From positions 1 through 51,100 of the forward strand of contig JABMQQ010000013.1 of the NCBI GenBank assembly GCA_013202495.1: a stretch of DNA of 51,100 nucleotides, written 5' to 3'. Of the stretch, positions 1 through 8,829 are shown piece by piece (position 1 is the stretch's first letter; every line of letters begins with the position of its first letter). Position numbers and translations under genes: made by a program. The stretch is from Fidelibacterota bacterium (lineage in GTDB: Bacteria; Fidelibacterota; UBA8477; JABMPR01). The notes under the pieces were generated by a model, which was given only the letters and a program-made list of their open reading frames with translations, had not been told where the DNA came from and searched no databases.

Positions 1-154
1 GACTGAAGGAAAGGATAAATATCTGATCTACAATAATGTCGCCAATAAGTTGCTAAAAATGATGTGCGCCATGATCAGAGATCAAAGACCATACTCAGAT
101 GAATTTACTTCTATTAACCCAAAATATCTAAATTATAGCTTGCAAAGGTCATAG
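1..154 (+). CDS. C-terminal fragment of a probable IS110-family transposase (cut by window start)
   Basis: An open frame enters from the left edge and stops at TAG 152-154, giving about 50 residues. It reads KYLIYNNVANKLLKMM, then CAMIRDQRPYSDEF. This resembles the tail that follows the second catalytic domain in IS110/IS116/IS902 transposases, where a 'vAvAxKLLk..yamlrdg.pY' pattern is usual. Only the tail is visible, so catalytic residues cannot be checked and an intact element cannot be claimed. The sequence after it carries intergenic repeats rather than a gene, which fits an element end. The family assignment is from motif memory and is moderately sure. Confidence 0.55.
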   Translation, partial: TEGKDKYLIYNNVANKLLKMMCAMIRDQRPYSDEFTSINPKYLNYSLQRS

Positions 155-235
155 TAATCGAAGGGTTAAAGACAAATCAAAATTGTCCGGAATCGTCGCA
201 CTTCGACGAGGTCAGCATGTTAATCTTTGATAGTC

Positions 236-278
236 ATTGCGAGGAAGCCCGACGACCAAGTCGGGATGATGTGGCAAT
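236..278. repeat. Imperfect inverted repeat (intergenic hairpin element)
   Basis: ATTGC (236-240) pairs with GCAAT (274-278), and CCCGAC (248-253) pairs with GTCGGG (260-265) around a 6-nt loop. The wording 'CATTGCGAGGAAGCCCGAC' matches a type of intergenic repeat common in many bacterial genomes. It lies between the transposase tail and the vertex-protein gene. Confidence 0.6.
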
Positions 279-306
279 CTCGAGCCCGAGGGATACAAAG
301 GAAACA

Positions 307-336
307 ATCCGTGTACATCCGTGAAGATCTGTGGCT
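307..336 (+). repeat. Three tandem 10-bp units
   Basis: ATCCGTGTAC, ATCCGTGAAG and ATCTGTGGCT follow one another without gaps and share the core ATCYGTG. They lie just upstream of the microcompartment vertex gene. An 11-codon ORF (352-387) with AAAGGA in front of it starts right after the repeat; its stop overlaps the next start as ATGA at 384-387. Confidence 0.6.
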
Positions 337-383
337 AAAAGGAACTAAGCAATGCAACGAAATCACAGCAAAAGTACTATATC

Positions 384-653
384 ATGATCCTAGGTAAAGT
401 CTGCGGAACCATACATTCCACAATCAATCATGAATTCTACGATAGCAAACGTCTGTTGGTGGTCGATAAACTGGATGCCTATCTAAAACCCACAGGAAAA
501 TATCTTATCTGTATCGATCAGGTAGATGCAGGTGTAGGGGAGACTGTCCTCATGCTGGATGAAGGCAATGGTGCCAGGCAGATTGTCAATGATGACAATG
601 CCCCCCTCCGCTCGGTTATCGTGGGTATTGTGGACGACGTACACCTGTCATAA
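384..653 (+). CDS. EutN/CcmL-type bacterial microcompartment vertex protein (BMC-P)
   Basis: The 89-residue product matches the whole EutN/CcmL family (usual length 85-100). It has an N-terminal MILGKVCGTIHSTINH strand, a central ICIDQVDAGVGETVLML core with the conserved D-x-V-x-A-G-V-G-E pattern, and a C-terminal VIVGIVDDV. Family members form pentamers that cap the vertices of protein microcompartment shells. No shell hexamer (BMC-H) and no encapsulated enzyme lies within the following 50 kb, and the preceding sequence is a transposase remnant. It is therefore either the end of a locus to the left or a solitary shell gene. No strong ribosome site precedes ATG 384; translation may be coupled to the short ORF 352-387. 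Confidence 0.85.
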   Translation: MILGKVCGTIHSTINHEFYDSKRLLVVDKLDAYLKPTGKYLICIDQVDAGVGETVLMLDEGNGARQIVNDDNAPLRSVIVGIVDDVHLS

Positions 654-773
654 TATCACTAACACCGTATTTTAATTCGGTGGTTGCGAAAAGCCAGAAA
701 CTCATAAATCACCTTGGTGAAACACCTCTCGCGGTCTATCCTGCGACGACAATAATTAGATGGGACATACAAA

Positions 774-2189
774 ATGAATGATGCAGAAGAAAGAGTTGTA
801 AAAAAGGGTGACAGTATTGAGTTGGAAATTGAAAGCCTAGCCTTCGGTGGTAAGGGTGTGGCTAAAGTAGACGGACTCGCCATCTTTGTCGAACGCACCA
901 TTCCTGGACAGAAAGTCCTGGCCCGCATTGTTAAGAAGAAAAAGAGCTTTGCCGAAGCGTATCCTCTAGAAATATTGAAAAAAGCGCCCAACGAGATTGA
1001 AGCAAAATGTCCTGCTTTTGGCACCTGTGGTGGTTGTCGTCTTCAGAACCTGGAATATGATGATCAGCTACAGGAAAAGACCCGTCAGGTTCGTGATCTA
1101 GTACAACGTATGGGTGGCTTCACCGATTTTCAGGTTCCCACAGCCCTGCCATCACCCTCAGCATTTCACTATCGCAACAAAATGGAATTCACATTTACGC
1201 CAAGCCCGTGGCGTAATCACCCCGATGATGAAGACGAACCCATAGGTCTGGGTCAGCATATCCCCGGACGCTTTGATAAAATTGTCCACATCGAAACCTG
1301 TTATCTCCAAAAACCCATCATGAATGAGATCATGAATTTTGTCTTCGCTTTTGCACAGGAGCATGGCTGGGAAGCCTACAACAATAGAACCCATGTGGGC
1401 TGGGCTCGTAACCTGGTGCTGCGTTACGGTGAGCACACCGATGAGATCATGGTGAATCTGGTTACCAAGACCTACGAAAAAGAGCACATGCAGATTTTCA
1501 AAAATGCCATTATGACCAAATTTCCACAGATTAGCACGTTGATAAATAGCATTACCGCGCGTTTATCTGATGTTGCAGTAGGTGAAACTGAAGTTTTCCT
1601 CCATGGCCCTGGACACATAAGCGATCGATTAGGTGAGTCTGAATTTGAAATTTCCGCCAACTCCTTTTTCCAGACCAACACCCTTCAAGCCGAAGTTCTT
1701 TATGCCGAAGCTTTAAAGGGCACGGATCTAAAAGGTGGGGAAGTGGTCTATGATCTATATTGTGGTACTGGAACCATCGCTCTCTTCCTGGCCAGGCAGG
1801 CCAAAAAGGTGTATGGTTTTGAATTGATTGCCAGTTCAGTGAAGAATGCCCGCAGAAATGCCAAGGCCCAGGGCTTTGAAAATGTGGAATTCATTCTGGG
1901 TGATCTCAAAGATGTCCTCTCGCAGAATGTGGACCGCATTGAGCCAGCTGATGTGATCGTGGTAGATCCGCCTCGCGCAGGCTTGCATCAGAATGTGGTT
2001 GATGATATACTGAAAGTCGGACCCCAAAAGTTGGTCTACGTCTCCTGCAATCCTTCTACCCTGGCCAGAGACTTGAAATTATTTTGCGAGACAGACTATG
2101 AACTGGTCAGTGTCCAACCTGTGGATATGTTTCCCCATACTACCCATATAGAAACCGTCGCCCAGATGGTAAGGAAAGCTTCAACCTAA
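774..2189 (+). CDS. rlmD: 23S rRNA (uracil-5-)-methyltransferase, RlmD/RumA family
   Basis: The 471-residue protein methylates C5 of a uridine in RNA using S-adenosylmethionine. In order it has a TRAM domain (about residues 8-65), a [4Fe-4S] cluster motif with Cys79, Cys85 and Cys88 in CPAFGTCGGC and a likely fourth ligand in HIETCYLQ, a SAM-binding VYDLYCGTGTIALF, a VVDPPRAGL motif, and the catalytic cysteine in YVSCNPSTLARDL. Length and order match RlmD/RumA rather than the cluster-free TrmA. The exact target base (U1939 in E. coli 23S rRNA) cannot be read from sequence. Some RumA-like paralogues modify U747 instead. The GH3 gene follows after 23 nt on the same strand. Confidence 0.9.
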   Translation: MNDAEERVVKKGDSIELEIESLAFGGKGVAKVDGLAIFVERTIPGQKVLARIVKKKKSFAEAYPLEILKKAPNEIEAKCPAFGTCGGCRLQNLEYDDQLQEKTRQVRDLVQRMGGFTDFQVPTALPSPSAFHYRNKMEFTFTPSPWRNHPDDEDEPIGLGQHIPGRFDKIVHIETCYLQKPIMNEIMNFVFAFAQEHGWEAYNNRTHVGWARNLVLRYGEHTDEIMVNLVTKTYEKEHMQIFKNAIMTKFPQISTLINSITARLSDVAVGETEVFLHGPGHISDRLGESEFEISANSFFQTNTLQAEVLYAEALKGTDLKGGEVVYDLYCGTGTIALFLARQAKKVYGFELIASSVKNARRNAKAQGFENVEFILGDLKDVLSQNVDRIEPADVIVVDPPRAGLHQNVVDDILKVGPQKLVYVSCNPSTLARDLKLFCETDYELVSVQPVDMFPHTTHIETVAQMVRKAST

Positions 2190-2212
2190 AAACGCTTCAG
2201 GAGAAAAATCAA

Positions 2213-4378
2213 ATGAGAAGATTCATTGTTGCACTGCTGGTCCTTTTTATTGGGGCTCAAGTCACTGCAAATGATATGGATGCCAAAATCGAGGACATCC
2301 TGAAGCAATTAACCCTTGACGAAAAAATCGCCATGACCCACGCCCAATCAAAATTTAGTTCACCTGGTGTTCCTCGTCTTGGAATCCCTGAGATTTGGAT
2401 GTCAGATGGTCCTCATGGTGTGAGGGAAGAGATTAGCTGGGACAGTTGGTCACCAGCTGGTTGGACAAATGATTCAATCACCGCCTTTCCCGCTTTGACC
2501 GGTCTGGCAGCCACATTTAATCCTGGGCTTGCTAGCCAATATGGTGCAGCGCTGGGAGAAGAAGCGCGCTATCGCAAAAAGGACATCTTGCTGGGTCCCG
2601 GTGTAAATATTTATCGCACACCCCTGAACGGTCGCAATTTTGAATATATGGGAGAAGATCCCTTTTTAGCCTCCACTATGGTTGTCCCTTATATCAAGGG
2701 AATTCAGCAAAACGGTGTCTCGGCTTGCCTGAAACATTATGCCTTGAACAATCAGGAGCAATGGCGCGGACACATCAATGTGGAAGTAAGTGATCGCGCA
2801 CTCCACGAAATCTACCTTCCAGCTTATAAAGCTGCTGTCACGGAGGCGAAGGTCTGGTCCGTCATGGGCGCATACAATCAGTTTCGTGGGCAGCACACCA
2901 CCCATCATGAACATCTCATCAATGATATTCTCAAGGGCGATTGGGGCTTTGATGGCGTCTTGGTCTCCGATTGGGGTTCAACCCATGATACAAAAGAAGC
3001 AGCTCTGTTTGGACTGGATATTGAGATGGGCACAGGCACAGATGGCTTGACAACTTCAAGCGAAAATGCCTATGATTATTATTTTTTAGCCAAACCATTT
3101 CGGGAAATGATTCAAAACGGCGAGCTAGATGAAGATATTCTGGACGACAAAGTTCGTCGAATCTTGCGTCTGATGCTGCGCACTAACATGAATCCTGACC
3201 GTCCTCTGGGTAGAATGAACAATCTAGAGCATCTGGAGGTGGCACGCAAAGTTGCTGGAGAGGGAATTGTTCTACTAAAAAATGACAGGTCGTTTTTCCC
3301 AATTGATCCAGATAAGAAAATGACCATTGCCGTTATTGGTGAAAATGCCACGCGAGCCATGACACCTGGTGGTGGCTCTTCGGCATTAAAACCCAAAAAT
3401 GAAATTTCCCCTTTGCAGGGTTTGCAGGAAAGATTTAGCAAGGCAACCATCCTGCATTCTTTGGGATATACCGCAGGTCCTTCTCAATACGGTCGTGTCA
3501 TCCCGTCAACCATGGATGCAGACTCTCTGCAAAAAGCTGCTGTCAAAATTGCGGCCAAAGCTGATATCGTGCTTTTCTTTGGTGGACTCAATAAGAATCA
3601 TGGTCAGGATTGCGAGGGTGGTGATCGTCAGGATATGACCCTGGATTTTGGACAGGATGAGCTCTTAAAAAAATTGATCAAAGCCAATAAGAACATAGGT
3701 GTGATTCTAGTGAGCGGTAATGCTGTTGAGATGCCCTGGCTGTCCAAGGTTAAGGGGTTGATCCAGGCCTGGTATCTGGGTAGTGAAGCGGGTCATGCTA
3801 TAGCAGATGTTATCAGTGGCGATGTGAATCCTTCAGGAAAACTACCCTTCTCATTTCCGGCCAAACTGAGTGACAACGCAGCCCATTCTTTTGGTGAGCT
3901 TTCCTATCCAGGGGATGGTAAAACCCAGTATTATAAAGAGGATATTTTGGTTGGGTATCGCTGGCATGATACTCAGGATATTAAACCCCTCTTTGCCTTT
4001 GGATATGGCATGTCCTATACCTCGTTTAAGCTTTCCAGCATAAAGACAGACAAAAAATCACACGGAGCTGGTGAAATCATAAACATCTCCTGCAAAGTTT
4101 CCAATACGGGCAAAATTGATGGATCAGAAGTGATTCAAATCTATGTGGGGAAGCCGAAGTCAAATGTGAAACGGGCAGTGAAGGAGCTTAAGGCTTTCCA
4201 GAAGGTTCATTTGGCCAGGGGCAAAAATGCCTCCGTCGAGTTGTCAATAGCTGTGGACGATCTTGCTTTTTATGATGAATCCATCTCTGGTTGGAACCTG
4301 GAAAAAGGTGACTACCTGATTTATGTGGGAACGGCTTCCAACAAAATTGCTAAAAAAGTGAAGATCAACATCAAATAA
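2213..4378 (+). CDS. Secreted glycoside hydrolase family 3 (beta-glucosidase-like)
   Basis: The 721-residue enzyme begins with a signal peptide (MRRFIVALLVLFIGAQVTA). It then carries the GH3 N-terminal barrel, the GH3 C-terminal domain (VGVILVSGNAVEMPWL, IADVISGDVNPSGKLPFSF) and a fibronectin-III-like C-terminal domain from about residue 630. The expected nucleophile is Asp253 in GVLVSDWGS, and the KHYALNNQE substrate-loop motif is present. It probably cleaves terminal beta-linked sugars from oligosaccharides in the periplasm or outside the cell. The exact sugar is not predictable. AGGAG sits 10 nt before ATG 2213. The gene lies between rlmD and an ADP-ribosylglycohydrolase-family gene with a lipoprotein-like leader. 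Confidence 0.9.
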   Translation: MRRFIVALLVLFIGAQVTANDMDAKIEDILKQLTLDEKIAMTHAQSKFSSPGVPRLGIPEIWMSDGPHGVREEISWDSWSPAGWTNDSITAFPALTGLAATFNPGLASQYGAALGEEARYRKKDILLGPGVNIYRTPLNGRNFEYMGEDPFLASTMVVPYIKGIQQNGVSACLKHYALNNQEQWRGHINVEVSDRALHEIYLPAYKAAVTEAKVWSVMGAYNQFRGQHTTHHEHLINDILKGDWGFDGVLVSDWGSTHDTKEAALFGLDIEMGTGTDGLTTSSENAYDYYFLAKPFREMIQNGELDEDILDDKVRRILRLMLRTNMNPDRPLGRMNNLEHLEVARKVAGEGIVLLKNDRSFFPIDPDKKMTIAVIGENATRAMTPGGGSSALKPKNEISPLQGLQERFSKATILHSLGYTAGPSQYGRVIPSTMDADSLQKAAVKIAAKADIVLFFGGLNKNHGQDCEGGDRQDMTLDFGQDELLKKLIKANKNIGVILVSGNAVEMPWLSKVKGLIQAWYLGSEAGHAIADVISGDVNPSGKLPFSFPAKLSDNAAHSFGELSYPGDGKTQYYKEDILVGYRWHDTQDIKPLFAFGYGMSYTSFKLSSIKTDKKSHGAGEIINISCKVSNTGKIDGSEVIQIYVGKPKSNVKRAVKELKAFQKVHLARGKNASVELSIAVDDLAFYDESISGWNLEKGDYLIYVGTASNKIAKKVKINIK

Positions 4379-4412
4379 GTAATTGCTAATCTGAACATGG
4401 GGATATGAGGCC

Positions 4413-4496
4413 ATGAAATGGCAATACACACATCAATTAGTAATCGGCCTGTTATTCTCATCCTCTCTGGCCATCCTGAGTTGTACCATGTCATAG
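4413..4496 (+). pseudogene. Lipoprotein signal peptide ORF ending in an in-frame TAG, upstream of the ADP-ribosylglycohydrolase gene
   Basis: ATG 4413 opens MKWQYTHQLVIGLLFSSSLA followed by ILSC, a textbook lipobox with Cys24. It stops at TAG 4494-4496 after only three more residues. The reading frame is the same as that of the downstream hydrolase (4518), and the seven codons after the TAG are open. The simplest reading is one lipoprotein gene broken by a single nonsense codon. TAG also ends other genes here (15860-15862), so a genome-wide reassignment is unlikely. An upstream GAGG could serve ATG 4413. Confidence 0.7.
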
Positions 4497-4517
4497 CAAA
4501 ATGTTAAAACCGATGGG

Positions 4518-5792
4518 ATGCAGGATTCCATGTCAACTTATGACAGCTATAAACCTGATCCCTCTGATCTGATAATTTCCAGAGCGAACTATTTGGACAA
4601 ACTACAGGGTTTCTGGCTGGGACAGTGTATTGCCAACTGGACCGGTCTCATCACCGAAATGGACAAAATTGGCAGCATCGGTGAGTTTGATACCGGTCCA
4701 TTTTATACGCGAGAGGATTGGAGGCAGCCAGATCAGCCCAACATCTGGAGCCAGGGTAAACCCAGTGATATTTCTCCAACCATAGATTTTGTACTACGAG
4801 ACGAAAACGAAGTCTGGGGGGCCGATGATGATACAGACATAGAGTATATGTATCAGCACCTGCTTCATACAAATCATACCAGCATTTTGACAGCTAAACA
4901 AATCAGGGAGGGCTGGTTAAAGCATATTCGTCCCGAAGAAGAGAATTATCTATGGGTGTCAAATCAACAGGCCTTTGATCTAATGCGTGAAGGCGTGCTC
5001 CCGCCTGAGACAAGTGATCCAGAAAAGAATCCCCATTATGAAATGATAGATGCCCAGTTGACGACTGAAATCTTTGGTCTGTTTGCGCCTGCACGCCCAG
5101 ATCTCGCTATAAAGATGGCTAATTTGCCCATCCGCACCACGGCTCGGCAAAATGCTGCCTGGATATCTGAATTCTATGTTAGGATGTATTCACTGGCATC
5201 TCTGGTGGACGATAACTTGCCCATGAAAGAGCAGATCACCTGGATGGCTGATCAGGCAAGCCAATCAATACCACAAGGTTCCTATACATCTCGTATGTAT
5301 GATTATGTGAAGACTAAATATGAGTCCGGGATAGCCTGGGAAGAGACTCGAGACTCGATCTATGTCAGATATCAAGTGGATGAGAGGGACGGTTATGACA
5401 TCACCTCTCAAAACATCTACTGCAATGGTTGTTTTGCTGCGGGGATAAATTTTGCAGCTAGTCTGGTGAGTTTATTCTATGGAGAAGGCGATATAAAAGA
5501 AACCATTAAAATTGGTGTCCTGACTGGTTGGGATGCTGATAATCCCACTGCTACCTGGGGTGGATTATTGGGGTTTGTGACGGGGAGAGAAGCTGTGGAG
5601 AAAGCCTTTGGCAAAAAGCTTTCAGCCCAATTCAATATCCACAGGACCAGACAAAATTTCCCCAACAAGGGTCTGGACACCTTTGATAACATGGCTCGAA
5701 TAGGCGTCTCAATTGTTGATCGTGTGGTACAGGAAGAAATGGGCGGTGGCGTAAACCTTCAAGATGATGTCTGGTATATCCCTCAGCCATAA
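4518..5792 (+). CDS. ADP-ribosylglycohydrolase family protein
   Basis: The 424 residues read as the ADP-ribosylglycohydrolase (ADPRH) fold. An early LDKLQGFWLGQCIANWTG is followed by the metal-binding acidic cluster GADDDTDIEYMY, and late in the chain comes GWDADNPTATWGGLLGF, whose acidic and Asn residues also bind the two Mg ions in the family. Such enzymes remove ADP-ribose from proteins or act on related N-glycosidic substrates; the substrate here is unknown. Together with the frame upstream (4413), the protein was probably a lipoprotein. From ATG 4518 it would be cytoplasmic, and no good ribosome site precedes that codon. Position next to a secreted GH3 enzyme suggests an extracytoplasmic glycosidic role, by inference. 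Confidence 0.8.
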   Translation: MQDSMSTYDSYKPDPSDLIISRANYLDKLQGFWLGQCIANWTGLITEMDKIGSIGEFDTGPFYTREDWRQPDQPNIWSQGKPSDISPTIDFVLRDENEVWGADDDTDIEYMYQHLLHTNHTSILTAKQIREGWLKHIRPEEENYLWVSNQQAFDLMREGVLPPETSDPEKNPHYEMIDAQLTTEIFGLFAPARPDLAIKMANLPIRTTARQNAAWISEFYVRMYSLASLVDDNLPMKEQITWMADQASQSIPQGSYTSRMYDYVKTKYESGIAWEETRDSIYVRYQVDERDGYDITSQNIYCNGCFAAGINFAASLVSLFYGEGDIKETIKIGVLTGWDADNPTATWGGLLGFVTGREAVEKAFGKKLSAQFNIHRTRQNFPNKGLDTFDNMARIGVSIVDRVVQEEMGGGVNLQDDVWYIPQP

Positions 5793-5802
5793 GTCACCCC
5801 CA

Positions 5803-5873
5803 GACATTGAGGCTCTCGAAATGTCCAATTTTGACACGAGCCTAATCCTTCGACGAGCTCAGGGGCCGGCTCT
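5803..5873. repeat. 71-bp dispersed intergenic repeat, copy 1
   Basis: This stretch matches 15870-15940 without gaps at about 63 of 71 positions. Both begin GACATTGAGGCTCTCGAAAT and contain CTTCGACGAGCTCAGGGG. Both copies lie between convergent genes (here the hydrolase and the M48 protease). The rest of 5793-6045 holds a further GGGGAGTCGAAGTATGACA fragment of the same family and no credible gene. Confidence 0.8.
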
Positions 5874-6045
5874 GCATTCGGACATTGATGCACCATGGTC
5901 GTCATGCTGCCTGCTAGGTCGTAGCTCGTAGAGCGTAGACTAGGGGTCGAGCGCATGCGAGGGGAGTCGAAGTATGACAAATTCTAATTGTTTTTCAGGG
6001 TTTCGAAGAACAGTGTCTTTAACGTAGAAGCCGCTGATTTCCCTC

Positions 6046-7980
6046 TTATCCAGCGTCTATTTTATAACTCTTTGGGGAGACATCTTCAGGAATCGGAAAA
6101 ATAGCCGGCATGGGAATCTCTAGCCCGATGGCTATGGTACGCAGCAATTCATAACCCCTCATGGTTATTTTACCATCCAATGCAATTGTTGCCGCTGAGG
6201 CTTTGAGTAAACGTTTTCTCAATGAAGGTGTCAGTGCGTAAAGCTTATCAAGAGCAAGGTTCACCTGCTTTAAATTGATCTTTTGTCGAGGGATCATTTT
6301 TAGAGAGAAAGCAGATATAATTTGCCGGCCAGCTTCAAAAGCCTGTATGGCTTCATCGTCAGGATGCTCAGTATAAGCGATAAGAGACAATACCAGCTCA
6401 TACTCAGGTTTTACAGCACCCACAAGATTCAATATTTTTTGAGGCCGCCTTGTTATTCTGAAATAACGATCTAAACGTGAGATAACCAACTGATGGATAA
6501 TAAATTCGTCATGATCCAGTTTGAAATTCGTATTAAAGAGGACCAAGACCGATTTTTTAAAATCCAAATAGTTCACCCGATTCATTTCCTTCAGAACAGG
6601 AATACAGGCTTCCATAAGTGGAATGCGTTTTCTGGGATCAAGCACACCAAGCAGGGGCATATATTCTAACACGGATTGAAAAATATTTGCATCTATCAAA
6701 GGTTTGAGTTGTTTTAAACGAGAGGATTCTTCGTTTTTATCAGAGGTAAGGATAAATGCCAGGATGGTTGCCATACATGCATATGAATCTTTTGTAAGGG
6801 CAAGAAGTTCTTCAGAAAGCGTGAATCCTGCTTCTGGATCAAACACTTCTGGTTCTGAAACAGCCCGTGATGAAGGCTCCAGAATGGTTTCAGTAACTCC
6901 CAGTCCCACCATGGTCCATACCATGGTACGTTTAACTTCCACCCGTTCTACTTCCGGAGGTTTTTCTTTTTCTGTGGTATCGAGAGTCGGAAAAACAATT
7001 TCCCAGTTTGGATTGATCCTGAGAATCCGCTTCTCAACGGATGGATGAGAACTTAGAAATTTTTTCTTTCCAGGTATGCCCACAAATGCATGATCAAATT
7101 GGTCATAACGTGGACCTGGCAAGTATGAGTTAATATATTTGACGCCAAGTTTTTGTAGCATCCGGATTACCGCTTCAGGATCGCGAGTGAACTGAACGGC
7201 TGCAGCGTCAGCCTTGTACTCCTGCTGCCTGGTAAGTAATGATTTTATCCAACGACCTAGAAAATGACCAAGACTTCCTAAAATATAAAAACCCAGGATG
7301 CCAAAATAGAGAAGGGCTCCCGAACCGCGAGAACTCACGCGATGGAGTTTCTCCAGCAGCGAACCTGACCAATCTTTAATGATGAAAAGTCCCTGAAGCA
7401 GACCGGCCATGACTTGATTTAAACGCATATCTCCACTCAGGATATGGCGAAATTCATGGGCGATCATGGCTTGTAATTCATCACGATCAAGATGATTTAG
7501 GGCACCGGAGCTAACACATATCACAGCATCAGTGCTATCCCAGCCGGCTGCAAAAGAATTAATGCCAGACTCTTTCAGGAGAAAAACCTGGGGAACGGGG
7601 GCACCAGCGGCGATGGCTATCTCGGTTACAATCTGCGATAATAATCTTTCATGGGGATTTACTGTGGCGTGGGCGATGAGATCACCACCTACCTGTTCAG
7701 CAACAACACGACCACCGCCAAACAGCTTTCGCATCCCGAGATAAGCAAAAAAGAGGGAAAACCCAACAACCACAACAGAAATGATAAAATACAGTTCCCA
7801 ATTAAAGAATTCTGAGAATGAGGGGGGGAATTCTGGTTCAACCCTTAATTTGTATAAAAACATCATGACCATGACTAGTAGATTGATCAATTGAGTAATA
7901 ATCAAAATAGCAATTCCAAATAAGATCACCAGCCATCGTGTAGCACGACGCGCCCGATCTTGAGCACCAAAAAAATCCAT
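6046..7980 (-). CDS. M48-family membrane zinc metallopeptidase (HtpX-like) with TerB-like C-terminal region
   Basis: This is a 644-residue membrane protein. Two hydrophobic segments lie at residues 16-43 and 63-83, followed by the M48 domain with the zinc motif HEFRH (175-179) and the third ligand Glu254 in RQQEYKADAAA. More membrane-prone sequence lies around 220-240. The C-terminal part (about 340-644) is longer than in HtpX. It ends in ATIALDGKITMRGYELLRTI, which resembles TerB-like tails seen in some bacterial M48 proteins. It probably degrades damaged or misfolded membrane proteins. The gene follows lemA by 19 nt, a pairing also known elsewhere (LemA-HtpX). The peptidase call is sure; the role of the C-terminal part is not. 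Confidence 0.87.
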   Translation of the reverse strand: MDFFGAQDRARRATRWLVILFGIAILIITQLINLLVMVMMFLYKLRVEPEFPPSFSEFFNWELYFIISVVVVGFSLFFAYLGMRKLFGGGRVVAEQVGGDLIAHATVNPHERLLSQIVTEIAIAAGAPVPQVFLLKESGINSFAAGWDSTDAVICVSSGALNHLDRDELQAMIAHEFRHILSGDMRLNQVMAGLLQGLFIIKDWSGSLLEKLHRVSSRGSGALLYFGILGFYILGSLGHFLGRWIKSLLTRQQEYKADAAAVQFTRDPEAVIRMLQKLGVKYINSYLPGPRYDQFDHAFVGIPGKKKFLSSHPSVEKRILRINPNWEIVFPTLDTTEKEKPPEVERVEVKRTMVWTMVGLGVTETILEPSSRAVSEPEVFDPEAGFTLSEELLALTKDSYACMATILAFILTSDKNEESSRLKQLKPLIDANIFQSVLEYMPLLGVLDPRKRIPLMEACIPVLKEMNRVNYLDFKKSVLVLFNTNFKLDHDEFIIHQLVISRLDRYFRITRRPQKILNLVGAVKPEYELVLSLIAYTEHPDDEAIQAFEAGRQIISAFSLKMIPRQKINLKQVNLALDKLYALTPSLRKRLLKASAATIALDGKITMRGYELLRTIAIGLEIPMPAIFPIPEDVSPKSYKIDAG

Positions 7981-7999
7981 TATTTACCCGAAAGGTTGT

Positions 8000-8596
8000 T
8001 TAAAAGGAAACTTTTGGGGCTTCCTGGATAGCCTCGTGATCTGCCATCTCAAGAAAGGCCGCTTCCTTATTCATGCCATATTTATCAGCAATAAGTTGTT
8101 GTGGAAAAGAGTGCATATAGCTGTTAAAAAGCAATACCGCATCATTGAAGGCCTGACGAGCGAAAGCCACCTTGTTCTCAGTATGTGTTAATTCACTACT
8201 CAATTGCATCATCGTAGCATCTGCTTTCAAATCGGGATAATCTTCCATAACCACGTTGAGTTTTCCAAGGGCACCCATAAGACCAGTCTCAGCCGTTCCC
8301 AGAGACTGCATGGCGCTTGAGTTTGTCGGATCACCCTGGGTTTGCTGCAAACCAGAAATGGCTTGATTGCGCGCCTGGATAACAGCCTCAAGTGTTTCAG
8401 CCTCGTGCTTTAAATAAGCTTTGGCTGTTTCAACTAAATTTGGAATCAGATCATAGCGCCGGCGTAATTGAACTTCAATTTGAGCAAAGGCATTTTTAAC
8501 CCGTGTTTGATAAAGAACCAACTTGTTATAGATAGAAATTAAGTACCAGGCTATAATGCTAATTAACCCTAGAACGACAATACTAAAAAGATCCAC
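8000..8596 (-). CDS. LemA family protein (paired with M48 protease)
   Basis: The 198-residue protein has one N-terminal membrane helix (residues 2-20) with the bulk as a helical bundle. The LemA signature is clear: YNKLVLYQTRVKNAFAQIEV, then RRRYDLIPNLVETAKAYLKH and FARQAFNDAVLLFNSYMHSF. LemA proteins have no settled biochemical function; they commonly sit beside HtpX/M48 proteases or TPM proteins. It is the first gene of a minus-strand pair with the M48 gene, so a scaffold or substrate-adaptor role for that protease is plausible. The 233-nt divergent gap to 8830 should hold promoters for both sides; I could not single out convincing boxes. Confidence 0.88.
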   Translation of the reverse strand: MDLFSIVVLGLISIIAWYLISIYNKLVLYQTRVKNAFAQIEVQLRRRYDLIPNLVETAKAYLKHEAETLEAVIQARNQAISGLQQTQGDPTNSSAMQSLGTAETGLMGALGKLNVVMEDYPDLKADATMMQLSSELTHTENKVAFARQAFNDAVLLFNSYMHSFPQQLIADKYGMNKEAAFLEMADHEAIQEAPKVSF

Positions 8597-8829
8597 GTGA
8601 TTCCCCTTTTTTGTGCTTTAACAAAACGATTTGGTAATTTACTCTTTGTATTCAATCAGAAAGATGATATAACCTAAATTTTAAATTCATATTGGGTAGT
8701 GGTTTTGTGTAAAAAATAATTACCAATGCCAACCTTCTAGATGAAAATCATTCGGTTTGTGTTGCGATATTGAACTACTTTCAAGGCGAATCTGAAGTAT
8801 GAACAATTGAGAATTCCTCAGGGGGTATT

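Noticed and set aside
4494-4496. Genome-wide TAG recoding as explanation of the interrupted signal peptide
   Set aside because: TAG serves as a normal stop for other genes here, for example 15860-15862 and 152-154.
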